59,037 nucleotides of DNA. It comes from JADJOY01 sp046331705 [NCBI: bacterium] (GTDB taxonomy: Bacteria; JADJOY01). The stretch is from positions 1 through 59,037 of the forward strand of contig JAXLQJ010000046.1 of assembly GCA_046331705.1 (NCBI GenBank). The letters are read 5' to 3'. Made by a program: the position numbers and the translations under genes. The notes under the pieces were generated by a model. It was not told the DNA's origin. It saw nothing but the letters and a program-made list of their open reading frames with translations, and did not search any database. Shown here piece by piece: positions 17,302 through 25,496 of the stretch; within the stretch, counting starts at the first letter, position 1, and each line of letters begins with the position of its first letter.

Positions 17302-18867
17302 TCAACAGGATGCGGCGGTCACGCGGTCCGCGAGCCATTTCTCGGGGAGGAAGCGGAACCAGCGGCGCGCCAAGCGCAGCTTGGCGATCGGCCGATAGAG
17401 AGCCGCGAGCACGCGCAGCGGCCAGGTGCCGTACTCGCGCACCTTGCCGTCCACGAAGATCGACAGGAAATACGCGGCTTCCTGTGCCTTGCGCTGCGAT
17501 TCGGTCATCCACGGGTTGTTGGAGCGATCGAGCGCAAAGCGCGCCCAATCCTCGGTGCGCGGCGGGAACTGGAACCCCGCGCGCGCGGCGATGTGGTAGG
17601 CGTCGGTGCCGGGGTAGGGCGCCAGGCAGTAGACGGGCGAGACCAACGCCTGCGGGTTCTCGCGTACCACCTCGAGAAGCAGGTCCAGGGTCGCCGCGAA
17701 CTCGGAGGCGCTCTCCTCGGGAAAGCCCGACATGAAGTTGTACCAAGGCACGATGTCGTGCTTGGCGAGCCGGCGGTTGATCTCGCGCACGTCGGCGATC
17801 TTCAGGCCCTTGCCGATCTCGCGCTGGATCCGCTCGGAGCCCGACTCCACCCCCATGTCCACGCGCACCATGCCGCTGCGCCTGAGCAGCGCGAGCTCGT
17901 CGTCGGAGAGCTTCTTGAGGATCGGAATGACCGTCCCTTGGACCTGGTAGGTGATGTCCCAGCCTTCGCGGAGAATGCCCTCGGCGATCTCGAGCGCCCG
18001 CTCCGTGCGCGTGAAGTACGAGTCGTCGGTGATGGAGACGTGGCTCACGCCCGGCAGGCTCGCCCGCAGGTGACGCAGATGCTCGAGCACCGTCGCGGCG
18101 CTCTGGCCACGCCAGCTCACGCCGAAGAGCGAGTTCGTGTAGCAGTAGCCGCACGGATAGGGGCAGCCGCGCGAGGTCTCGAAGTACGCGGTCTGGCGTC
18201 CGCCACGCAAGAACAGGTACCCGGGTCCGGCGAGGTGGTACGGGATGGGGTCGAGCCGGTCGAGATCGAGCTTGCCGCGCGGCGGGCCGAGCCGCACGGC
18301 GCCCTCGTCGTCGAGGCTCGCGGTGCCCGGGACCTCCCACGCCGGCCGGCCGGCGGCGAACGCCTCCACCAGCTCGGCGAAGGTGGTCTCGCCCTCGCCG
18401 ATCACGACCACGTCGACGAGCCCGCCGGCGAGGGTTTGCTCGGGGAGCAGCGTGCCGTGGATGCCGCCCCACACCACGGGCGTCGTCGGCGAGATCTCCC
18501 GCACCGCGCGTGCGATCGCGAGGGCGTGGAGGAGCTGGCGACCGGTGACGGACGTGATCGCGACGCAGATCGGCCGGCGCGCGAGGAGCTGGGCGAGCGT
18601 CGCACGCCACTCGCGATCGACGCGCTCGTCGACCAGCACCACGTTGCGTTCCCGCGCCACCTTGCGGGCCGCGCTGAGCAGCGACAGCGGAAGCGTGGGG
18701 TGGCTCTTCCACGCGTCGAGGATCTCGGTCTTGGCCTGGACCAGCACCACCTCGGGGTCGTGACTGGCCCGCGACCCGACGCCCGCGGCTCGCGATCTCG
18801 CGACCGAGACCGACGGGGGAGCGGGCGCCGGGGGCGCCTCCGCGCGAATCGGAGCGACGGATGGCAT
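17302..18867 (-). CDS. B12-binding-domain radical SAM enzyme (B)
   Basis: The 521-residue protein has an N-terminal cobalamin-binding-type Rossmann domain (about 40-190; VVWGGIHGTLLPEQTL, VDVVVIGEGETTF). The radical-SAM domain has CxxxCxxC at C235, C239 and C242 (RGCPYPCGYCYTN). Further motifs, DDSYFTR, VDMGVESGSERIQRE and NFMSGFPEES, are typical of the class B methyltransferase/BchE-like family. The DxHxxG motif for base-off B12 binding is not obvious (the segment reads DERVDRE), so cobalamin use is uncertain. The ATG overlaps the preceding gene's stop by one base, implying tight coupling. Residues 10-38 are low complexity. Confidence 0.85.
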   Translation of the reverse strand: MPSVAPIRAEAPPAPAPPSVSVARSRAAGVGSRASHDPEVVLVQAKTEILDAWKSHPTLPLSLLSAARKVARERNVVLVDERVDREWRATLAQLLARRPICVAITSVTGRQLLHALAIARAVREISPTTPVVWGGIHGTLLPEQTLAGGLVDVVVIGEGETTFAELVEAFAAGRPAWEVPGTASLDDEGAVRLGPPRGKLDLDRLDPIPYHLAGPGYLFLRGGRQTAYFETSRGCPYPCGYCYTNSLFGVSWRGQSAATVLEHLRHLRASLPGVSHVSITDDSYFTRTERALEIAEGILREGWDITYQVQGTVIPILKKLSDDELALLRRSGMVRVDMGVESGSERIQREIGKGLKIADVREINRRLAKHDIVPWYNFMSGFPEESASEFAATLDLLLEVVRENPQALVSPVYCLAPYPGTDAYHIAARAGFQFPPRTEDWARFALDRSNNPWMTESQRKAQEAAYFLSIFVDGKVREYGTWPLRVLAALYRPIAKLRLARRWFRFLPEKWLADRVTAASC

Positions 18868-19958
18868 CAAGCGCCCATCGGCGCCACCGGCAGCGAGACG
18901 CGGTTGGACTTGAGCGCGTTGCGCCGGTGGATTTCCTCGACGGGCAGGAAGGACTGGCCGCTTTCGCGGATCGGCTCGAGGTAGGTCTGGATGAACTCCT
19001 TGTCGTCGCCCGCCGGGCAGCCAGGCTGCACGTGCCCGAACGCTTCCTCGCCGAGCATCCGCTTCCAGATCGCCGCCATCGGCTCGCTCCGCACGTTTCC
19101 GAACGAGACGTGGGCCCGCGGGCAGGGCGCGACCTCGCCGGTCGCCGTCACGTAGATCTTCTCGATGCCCGCCGGGCAGCCTTCCTTCACGTAGTTCGAG
19201 CCGCCCTCCCAGCGCACGTGCGGCACCTCGAGCATCCGCTCGTAGGCGCGGATCTCGTGCTGGCGAAGGAGCTGGTCCTCGTCGTCCTTCCAGGCACCCA
19301 CCGAGCACGCGATGTTGACGGTGAGCAGGCAGCCCAGGTTGCGCGCCAGCTCCACCATCTCCCAGGCGTCGCCGTTGGCGAGGTTCTCGCGGGTGATGAC
19401 CGTGCACAGGTAGACCTCGAGATCGAGCGCCACCGCGCGGCGCACGCCGGCGACGAGCTTCTCGAAGGCGCCCACCCGCGCCTTCCGCGCGTCGTGGATC
19501 TCGGGGCGGGCGCTGTCGAGCCCCACCGAGAGGATCCGGACGCCGGAATCCTTGAGGCGTCGCACGGTCTCGTCGCTCAGCATCATCCCGTTGGTCGCGA
19601 GCGACACGACGGCGCGTTCGGGCTGGGCGGCGGCCAGCAGATCGTAGATCTCGCGCCGCATCAGTGCTTCACCGCCGGTGAAGTTGATGTTGAGCGCGCC
19701 GAGCTCGATGCACTCGGCGAGCACCCGTCGCGCGGTGGGGACGTCGATCACGTCACCCTTCGCCTCCATCAAGTCCCATGCGGAGCAATGTCCGCAGGCC
19801 GCGTTGCAGTCGTTCGATACCGAGAACTCGACGCCGCGCAGCACCGGCTGCTTGAGCACCAGCAGCTTGAAGTAGTTCGCGGCGATGCGCGGCAGGATGT
19901 ACGGATAGCGGGTCATGAGCCCGCGGTGCTTGCCGACCAGTCGCGTAAAGGTGTTCAT
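18867..19958 (-). CDS. Radical SAM/SPASM enzyme (C)
   Basis: Starting at the ATG that lies 8 bases after GAGGTGA, the protein is 363 residues. It has CxxxCxxC at C51, C55 and C58 (NDCNAACGHCSAW), then NFTGGEALMRREIYDLL and SVGLDSARPEIHD. SPASM-type cysteines follow: VKEGCPAG, EVAPCPRAHVSFGN and QPGCPAGDD. A GTG 12 bases upstream would also be in frame but coincides with the ribosome binding site. The N-terminal region (RYPYILPRIAANYFKLLVLK) is reminiscent of peptide/heme-modifying SPASM proteins. The stop overlaps the start of gene B. The substrate is unknown. Confidence 0.85.
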   Translation of the reverse strand: MNTFTRLVGKHRGLMTRYPYILPRIAANYFKLLVLKQPVLRGVEFSVSNDCNAACGHCSAWDLMEAKGDVIDVPTARRVLAECIELGALNINFTGGEALMRREIYDLLAAAQPERAVVSLATNGMMLSDETVRRLKDSGVRILSVGLDSARPEIHDARKARVGAFEKLVAGVRRAVALDLEVYLCTVITRENLANGDAWEMVELARNLGCLLTVNIACSVGAWKDDEDQLLRQHEIRAYERMLEVPHVRWEGGSNYVKEGCPAGIEKIYVTATGEVAPCPRAHVSFGNVRSEPMAAIWKRMLGEEAFGHVQPGCPAGDDKEFIQTYLEPIRESGQSFLPVEEIHRRNALKSNRVSLPVAPMGA

Positions 19959-19991
19959 GCGGCTTCTCACCTCGTTGAAGTCGTCGAACCG

Positions 19992-21164
19992 TCAGGGCGC
20001 GGCGGCGCTCACGGGCGGCACGGCCCAAGTCGCCTCGGCGCGGCTGGCGGTGGCGGCGCGCGGCGCCGGGCCAGGCTCGAGGAAACAACATCCCACGCAC
20101 GACGGGAACGGTCCCCGGCTGCGGAGATGGCTGCGGAACTCGCGGAACTCGGGACCATTCCAGATCTCGCGGATCGAGTGTTGGCGCACCGAGCGGGTCG
20201 AGAAGAGCTTACAGGCGTAGACCTCGCCGCGCGGCAGCACGCCGACCCGCGACCACGGATGCCGGCAGCTCGAGGTGCCGAGGTCCACCGCCTTGCGGAT
20301 GTGGTGCTCGAGGTGGTCGGGAGTGACGTCGAGCGGGATCAGGAACGCCTCCGTGGGGCCGCCCGTGAAGCTCGCCAGGATGGCGCGCAGACGAGCGGCG
20401 AGCCCGTCGAGCGACGCCGTGTGCGGGGCCTTGGTGCCCTCGCCTCGGGCCAGCACGCCGTCGGCGCCAGGTCGAAGCGTGACCTTGCCCGGGTCTTCCT
20501 CCTTCAGCACGAAGTAGTCGACCGCTTCGGCGCGGGCGAGCTGGGCGAGCGCTTCGAGCGCGCCCAGGTTCTCCTTCAACACCGCGCTCTTGAGCGTCAG
20601 CTTGGGAAAGCGGCGTCCGAGCCGGTTGCGCTCGTCGCGAAGCGTGCGGAGCGCGGCGAGCGCGCGATCGAACGAGCCCGCCCGCCGCGTGATCGCGTCG
20701 TGGACGTCGCGCGGCCCGAGGATCGAGAAATCCACGGCGGCGAGCCCGGGGCGAGGCAGTCCGCGGCTGCCGAGCGCGGCCAGCGCGCGCGCGCCTGCGG
20801 CATCGAGCAAGGTGCCGTTGGTCTCGACCGTCACCAGCCGGAGCGCCGCGAGACGCGTGAGGATCGCCACCAGGTCCGCGCGGGCGAAGGGCTCGCCGCC
20901 GCTGATCGACACCAGCCGCGCCGTGGGCAGATCGCGCACCACGCGCTCGATCTCCTCCGCGGTCAGGTGGTCGGCGTCGGGCTGCATCGGCGTGGACGCT
21001 TCGCCGAGCGTGCCGCGATAGAAGCACATGCGGCAGTCGAGATTGCAGCGATCGGTGACCTCGAGGAAGAGCTGCGCTGGCGGCAGCGCCCAGCCGCCGA
21101 GTCGCCGGCCGAGGAAGCCGTGCGCCGACATGCCGAGCGCGTAGACGTCCTTCAGCCCAGGCAT
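19992..21164 (-). CDS. Radical SAM enzyme (D)
   Basis: The 390-residue protein has CxxxCxxC at C40, C44 and C47 (DRCNLDCRMCFYRG), followed by ISGGEPFARADLVAIL and VDFSILGPRDVHD. Late cysteines (SSCRHPWSRVGVL, YACKLFSTR, PSCVGCCFLEPG) resemble SPASM/Twitch clusters. The N-terminal WALPPAQLFLEVTDRC is typical of such enzymes. It lies 34 bases downstream of gene E and 33 bases upstream of gene C. No precursor gene lies in the gaps. Function is unknown beyond radical-SAM chemistry. Confidence 0.84.
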   Translation of the reverse strand: MPGLKDVYALGMSAHGFLGRRLGGWALPPAQLFLEVTDRCNLDCRMCFYRGTLGEASTPMQPDADHLTAEEIERVVRDLPTARLVSISGGEPFARADLVAILTRLAALRLVTVETNGTLLDAAGARALAALGSRGLPRPGLAAVDFSILGPRDVHDAITRRAGSFDRALAALRTLRDERNRLGRRFPKLTLKSAVLKENLGALEALAQLARAEAVDYFVLKEEDPGKVTLRPGADGVLARGEGTKAPHTASLDGLAARLRAILASFTGGPTEAFLIPLDVTPDHLEHHIRKAVDLGTSSCRHPWSRVGVLPRGEVYACKLFSTRSVRQHSIREIWNGPEFREFRSHLRSRGPFPSCVGCCFLEPGPAPRAATASRAEATWAVPPVSAAAP

Positions 21165-21198
21165 CTCGAGCCCATCGGCGCGCCGGCGGTCGAGCGAA

Positions 21199-22581
21199 TC
21201 ACCAGTCGCCCTGCTCGCGATGCAAGGCGTTGTAGATGTCGAAGGCCACGGTGCCGTTCTTGGTCACGTAGCACATGTGGCAGCTCGAGGCTTCGCGCAG
21301 GTCGAGGGTGTCGACGTTGTGGAACTTCTCGACCGTGAGGAAGAGCAGGCCGCGCGGCGGCTGGCGCGTGGCGTAGCGCAGGATGTCGCCCACGGCGGGC
21401 GCGAAGCGCGCCAGCTTGAGACCGCGGCCCAGCACGGCAGCGGGAGAGTCGAGGCGGGTGATGGGCGCGTAGTCGTGCGCGTCGCCCACCACCACCATCG
21501 GCAGGGTCGAGAGCTTCTGGCGCAGCTCCTCGCGCCCGGTGACCCGGTAGAGGCGCGACAACCACGTCACCGAGTCGACGAAGTCGCTCGGTCGGATGCG
21601 TCCGCCGGTCTCCGACTCGATCGCCGCCAGCGCATCCGCCACGTGGGTGGAGTCCGGCACGCCGGCGATGGACTCGTTCCGCACCACCCGCGAGTGCGGG
21701 TAGAAGCTCACCCAGAAGATGCCGTTCTCGAGCGCGAATCGGATGATCGGACCGATCTGGTCGGTGTTGAGGTCTTGGACGAGCATCACCGCGAACTGGA
21801 CCTTGATGTTCGCGGCCCGCAGCTTCTCGATCACCTCGAGCTTGTTGTCGATGAGCCCCTGACCCCGGGTCTTCTCGTAGATCGCGTCGTCGAAGCCGTC
21901 GAATTGCAGGATCACCCATTCGAGACCGGCAGCCTTGAGCTCCTCGATCTTCCCGGGGCGCGTCAGCAACGAGCCGTTGGTGTTGAGCCGCGGCACGTAG
22001 CCACGCGCCTTCACCGCCCGGATGAGCTCCGGCAGGTCCTTGCGCACCGTCGGCTCGCCGCCGATCAGGCAGACGTTGGGGCGGAAGCCGCGCGCGGGGG
22101 GCTCGGGCAGCACGTGCTCGATCATCGCCGGGGTCAGCAGCCCGGTTTCGATCTCGTTGGCTCCCGCCAGGCACACCGGGCAATGGAAATTGCAGCGCCC
22201 GGTGACGTTCAGCATGATCGTGTACGTCCACTCGAAGTGCCGGTCGCAGCGGATGCCGCGCGCGCACTCAGGCACCTCGCAACCCTTGTCCTTGGGCAGC
22301 ACCGCGTCGATCGCGCGGTAGAGTGCCGCGTCCTTCCAGTAGAGATCGGTGCGGCGCCCGTGGCTGGGGCAGTCGCGCCACATGTGGAGGTCGCCGTCGC
22401 GCTCGAAGAGCAGCGCCGGGACGACCACACGGCAATCCGGACAGAGCGAGACCGTCTCCGCCAGTGCGGTCGCCGGGCGCGGCGCGCCGGCGAGCAGCGC
22501 TTCGGGAGCGATCCGCAGCGGCCGGGGCGTCGCCGCCGGCAGGGCTTCCGGCGCGGTGAACGGGAGGATCTGCGCGCTCAA
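21199..22581 (-). CDS. Radical SAM enzyme resembling tetraether/membrane-spanning lipid synthases (E)
   Basis: The 460-residue protein opens with a zinc-ribbon-like SLCPDCRVVVPAL (C47/C50), then C71 in RDCPSHG and a DLYWKD motif. The radical-SAM motif follows at C130, C134 and C137 (GRCNFHCPVCLAGAN). N-terminal CPxC, then 'CP.HG...LYW.D', then CN..CP.C.A is the arrangement I know from archaeal Tes (MJ0619-like) and bacterial membrane-spanning lipid synthases. These join lipid tails by C-C bonds. Bacterial relatives also exist with unknown roles. A late CHMC pair (SSCHMCYVTKNG) could bind a further cluster. The start is a TTG and heads the five-gene run. Confidence 0.8.
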   Translation of the reverse strand: MSAQILPFTAPEALPAATPRPLRIAPEALLAGAPRPATALAETVSLCPDCRVVVPALLFERDGDLHMWRDCPSHGRRTDLYWKDAALYRAIDAVLPKDKGCEVPECARGIRCDRHFEWTYTIMLNVTGRCNFHCPVCLAGANEIETGLLTPAMIEHVLPEPPARGFRPNVCLIGGEPTVRKDLPELIRAVKARGYVPRLNTNGSLLTRPGKIEELKAAGLEWVILQFDGFDDAIYEKTRGQGLIDNKLEVIEKLRAANIKVQFAVMLVQDLNTDQIGPIIRFALENGIFWVSFYPHSRVVRNESIAGVPDSTHVADALAAIESETGGRIRPSDFVDSVTWLSRLYRVTGREELRQKLSTLPMVVVGDAHDYAPITRLDSPAAVLGRGLKLARFAPAVGDILRYATRQPPRGLLFLTVEKFHNVDTLDLREASSCHMCYVTKNGTVAFDIYNALHREQGDW

Positions 22582-22609
22582 GGAACGGAGGTGGGAACGC
22601 TCGATGGTG

Positions 22610-22621
22610 CGTTCGCGAACG
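22610..22621. promoter_or_regulatory. 12-base palindrome upstream of the radical SAM gene run
   Basis: CGTTCGCGAACG is a perfect palindrome 29 bases upstream of the first codon of radical SAM gene E. The position fits an operator for the five-gene run, but the sequence is short and no convincing -35/-10 pair accompanies it. Confidence 0.25.
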
Positions 22622-22801
22622 AGTGGCGCGCGAGGGGGACGCCGCGCGGATGCTAGCTCAGATCCACGACCCGTTGCCAGTTGAGGGGAGCTTGGAGCGC
22701 CGTCGCGGTCCCGGGTTCCGAGGGGAGGATGCCGGCGCGGCCCGCACCGTCCGTGCGCGAGGCGAGGCGCGGTGACGATGACGGTCGCGGGGGTGCCGGC
22801 G

Positions 22802-23632
22802 TCAGTTGGCGGCAGGGCAGTTCGGATGGCGCTTGATCAGGGCGCGCAGCTCGGGGCTCTGGCGCACGAGGGTCTGCTTCAAGAGGTGCGCCAAGAGTGA
22901 CGGCGGTGTCGGCCCCCACTGGGCGATGTTTCGGATCAGCAGCGACGACTGGTAGGTCTGGCGGCAGAGCAGCGCCGTGGCCTTGCCGTCGAGTGGTAGC
23001 CCGGCCAGCGCGCTCAGCGCGCGGCCCTCGCTGCGCAGCACCAGGTCGACTTTCTCCTCGGGGCTGCACTGCGCGAAACGCGAGCGCAGGCACTCGCGCG
23101 CGGTGCCCTTGTTTCGATCCGTGACCTCGTGGCTCTGGCAGACGTTCCAGATGTCGAGGCACCGACGGTGCGAGAGAATGCGGCGCAGCAGGTGGATTGG
23201 AGTCTGCGGGTTGCGCAGCAGCAGGCGTTGCACCTCGCCATCGCCCACGATCACGCCCCGCGCTCCCAGCGCATCGAGCCCCGCAGCGTTGCCGTGGTGC
23301 GCCGCCACCAGTCGCGCGTGGACGAGGCCGAAACGCGGGTTGTCGAGCAGCCGCCGGACGACCCGCGAGACGGGGTCGTAGCAGAGCGCGGAGAGCTCGG
23401 GGTCCGCGACCTGCGTCGCCATGCTCTCGCGGATGTCGGCGCCGAGCTGATGCAGCGCGGACTCGAAGAGCGCGCGATGCACGTCGCCGCCGGCGGCGTG
23501 GGGCGCGCGCAGCGGCGCGCGGTGCTCGATCAGCGCCACCTGATCGGTCAGGTCCGGGATCTCGTCGGTTCGCGCCTCTCCCGCGCCCGAGCGACCTCCG
23601 GTTTTCGTGCCGCCGTGGGAGCGTGTGGCCAT
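22802..23632 (-). CDS. Helical-repeat (HEAT-like) protein, hypothetical
   Basis: The 276-residue protein starts at an ATG. Its first 40 residues are polar and low complexity. The rest is helical with HEAT-like spacing, for example VVRRLLDNPRFGLVHARLVA, VQRLLLRNPQTPIHLLRRIL and LLAHLLKQTLVRQSPELRAL. Repeated 'N/HP' turns between helices (DNPRF, RNPQT, KRHPN) are typical of DUF2336- or leucine-rich-variant-type solenoids. No catalytic site is visible. A protein-binding role is the usual reading. It is on the same strand as the radical SAM run, 220 bases upstream, and could be the first gene of that transcript. Confidence 0.65.
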   Translation of the reverse strand: MATRSHGGTKTGGRSGAGEARTDEIPDLTDQVALIEHRAPLRAPHAAGGDVHRALFESALHQLGADIRESMATQVADPELSALCYDPVSRVVRRLLDNPRFGLVHARLVAAHHGNAAGLDALGARGVIVGDGEVQRLLLRNPQTPIHLLRRILSHRRCLDIWNVCQSHEVTDRNKGTARECLRSRFAQCSPEEKVDLVLRSEGRALSALAGLPLDGKATALLCRQTYQSSLLIRNIAQWGPTPPSLLAHLLKQTLVRQSPELRALIKRHPNCPAAN

Positions 23633-24148
23633 GGCGAGCGTTCCCCGCGCCGCATTGCACGGCCCGACGCGGAGGCGGGGGCGCGGGCCGAGGCGCGACC
23701 TCGGTACTTCACGACTCGAGCCTAGCAGCTGGGGCGACGCGTCGTGACGGGGCCCTCGCGGTGCCGGCGACCGAGCTCGCAGGCTGGCTCGGTGCGCGCT
23801 TCCGGTAGCGGATCGGTGACGGGGCAGGGCGAGAGATGGTGATGCACGTTACGGTCCTGTCGGCGTACCGATCCGCCACGTTTCCTCGGGGGGACGTTCG
23901 CCCGCCACCGCGCTGCCCCGCTTGCTGCCGCCCGCCGCAGCCGAACCGGTGGCTCCGGAGAACGCCCGAGAAGTCACGCGTTTTGGCGGTGGGAGCGCGA
24001 GCCGCTCGGGCGCGCTCGCGCGCGGACCGTTCGCGTCGACGTCGAGCTTGCGCCGATATTTCGTCGAAGGCACCACGGTTGCAGCGGCCTGACGCCGTGC
24101 CCAGGCGGGTGGTGCGGCTCGGGTGGCATCCAGAAAGGTGGCGACTGC
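23633..24148. other. 516-base divergent intergenic region
   Basis: This gap lies between the helical-repeat gene (leftward) and the FAD monooxygenase gene (rightward). No reading frame of protein-like composition is visible on either strand. The right end contains AAAGGTGG, the likely ribosome binding site of the ATG at 24149. I see no convincing sigma70 promoter, RNA gene or repeat. Confidence 0.4.
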
Positions 24149-25417
24149 ATGAGCCTCAAACGCCGATTCGACGTCTTGGTGTGCGGCGCGGGGCCCGTCG
24201 GCCTCACGGCGGCGTTGGCGCTGGTGCGCCGCGGCGGTCTCGAGGTGGAGATCGTGGACGAGGCGGATGTGCGCGCGGGGCTGAGTTACGCGCTCGCGCT
24301 GCACCCGTCGACGCTGGCCGAGCTCGCGAAGCTCGGCGTCGCCGACGAGCTGGTGGCGCAGGGGCGCGCGGTCGATCGCATCGCCTTCTACGACGGGGCC
24401 GAGCGCCGTCTCGAGCTCTCCGTCGCCACGCTGGGCGGGCCGTACCCGTTCGTGCTGGTGCTGCCGCAAAATGCCCTCGAGGACGTGCTGCTGAGGGCGC
24501 TCGAGCACGCCGACGTGCAGGTGCGTTATCGCCACCGGCTCGCGCAGATCGATCCAGGCGCGGCAAACGGGGTGTCGTGCAGCATCGACCGCATGGAGCT
24601 CGCTTCCGCGGGCTACGGCGTCTCGCGTTCGGAGTGGACGATCGGCAAACGCCACGAGGTCGCGGTGCCGTTCGTGATCGGCGCCGACGGCCACAACTCG
24701 CTGGTGCGCCGCCAGCTCGGCATCGAGCGGCGTAGCGTGGGCGCGCCGGGGGTCTTCGCCACCTTCGAGCTCGTGACCCCGACGAGCGCTCCCGACGAGA
24801 TGTGCATCACGCTCGCCAACGGCACCCGCAACGTGTGGTGGCCGCTGCCGGGCGAGCGCGTGCGCATGAGCTTCGAGATCGACGACGAGGACGCGCCGAC
24901 CTCGGCGCGGCGCAAGAGCCGGCTGCCGTCCTTCGTACCGTGGCTCACTCGCTCGCTCGACGACGAGCGTCTGCACCAGCTGGTCGCCGAGCGCATGCCG
25001 TGGCTCCGCTGTCCGGAGGGCTCGCTCATGTGGTCGGTGGCGGTGCGCTTCGAGCGCGCGCTCGTCGATACCTTCGGGCGCGGGCGCGTGTGGCTCGCTG
25101 GAGATGCGGCGCACCTGGCGTTCCCCTTCGGGGTCCACAGCATGAACGCGGGCATGTGCGAGGCCGTGGATCTGGCGGATCGCATCGGCCTGGTCGCGCG
25201 CGGGATCGAGAACGTCGCCGCGCTCGACGCATACGGCCGCGTGCAGCGGGCCGAGTGGGAGGCGCGGCTCGGGCTGGGCGGTGGCGGACACGCGCTCGCG
25301 TCCGGAACCGACTGGGACATGGCCCACGCCGACGCGATCCTCGAGTCGTTGCCGGTGTCCCGCGCGGACGCGGGTCCGCTCTTGGCGCAGGCCGGCATCC
25401 GGTTGCCAACCCGCTGA
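24149..25417 (+). CDS. FAD-dependent monooxygenase (PHBH/UbiH type)
   Basis: The 422-residue protein has the three sequence marks of the class A flavin monooxygenases. These are GAGPVGL for the FAD ADP part (residues 13-19), GADGHNSLVRR (the DG motif, about 177-187), and GDAAHLAFPFGVHSMNAGMCEA (the GD motif, about 320-341). Such enzymes hydroxylate aromatic rings or polyketides using NAD(P)H and oxygen. The substrate cannot be told from sequence, and no ring-cleavage genes are nearby. The ATG is preceded by AAAGGTGG at normal spacing. It is convergent with the next gene. Confidence 0.88.
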   Translation: MSLKRRFDVLVCGAGPVGLTAALALVRRGGLEVEIVDEADVRAGLSYALALHPSTLAELAKLGVADELVAQGRAVDRIAFYDGAERRLELSVATLGGPYPFVLVLPQNALEDVLLRALEHADVQVRYRHRLAQIDPGAANGVSCSIDRMELASAGYGVSRSEWTIGKRHEVAVPFVIGADGHNSLVRRQLGIERRSVGAPGVFATFELVTPTSAPDEMCITLANGTRNVWWPLPGERVRMSFEIDDEDAPTSARRKSRLPSFVPWLTRSLDDERLHQLVAERMPWLRCPEGSLMWSVAVRFERALVDTFGRGRVWLAGDAAHLAFPFGVHSMNAGMCEAVDLADRIGLVARGIENVAALDAYGRVQRAEWEARLGLGGGGHALASGTDWDMAHADAILESLPVSRADAGPLLAQAGIRLPTR

Positions 25418-25421
25418 GGCT

Positions 25422-25460
25422 CGCCCACGCGCGGCCTCCCGCGACGATCGGACGTGGGCG
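25422..25460. terminator. Possible terminator hairpin between convergent genes
   Basis: CGCCCACG (25422-25429) and CGTGGGCG (25453-25460) are perfectly complementary around a long loop. The repeat lies 5 bases after the monooxygenase stop and before the convergent lipoprotein stop. There is no T-tract, so it is weak evidence. Confidence 0.25.
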
Positions 25461-25496
25461 GTCGAGGCGCGGCGGCGCCGGGCCCGAGAGCCCCGC

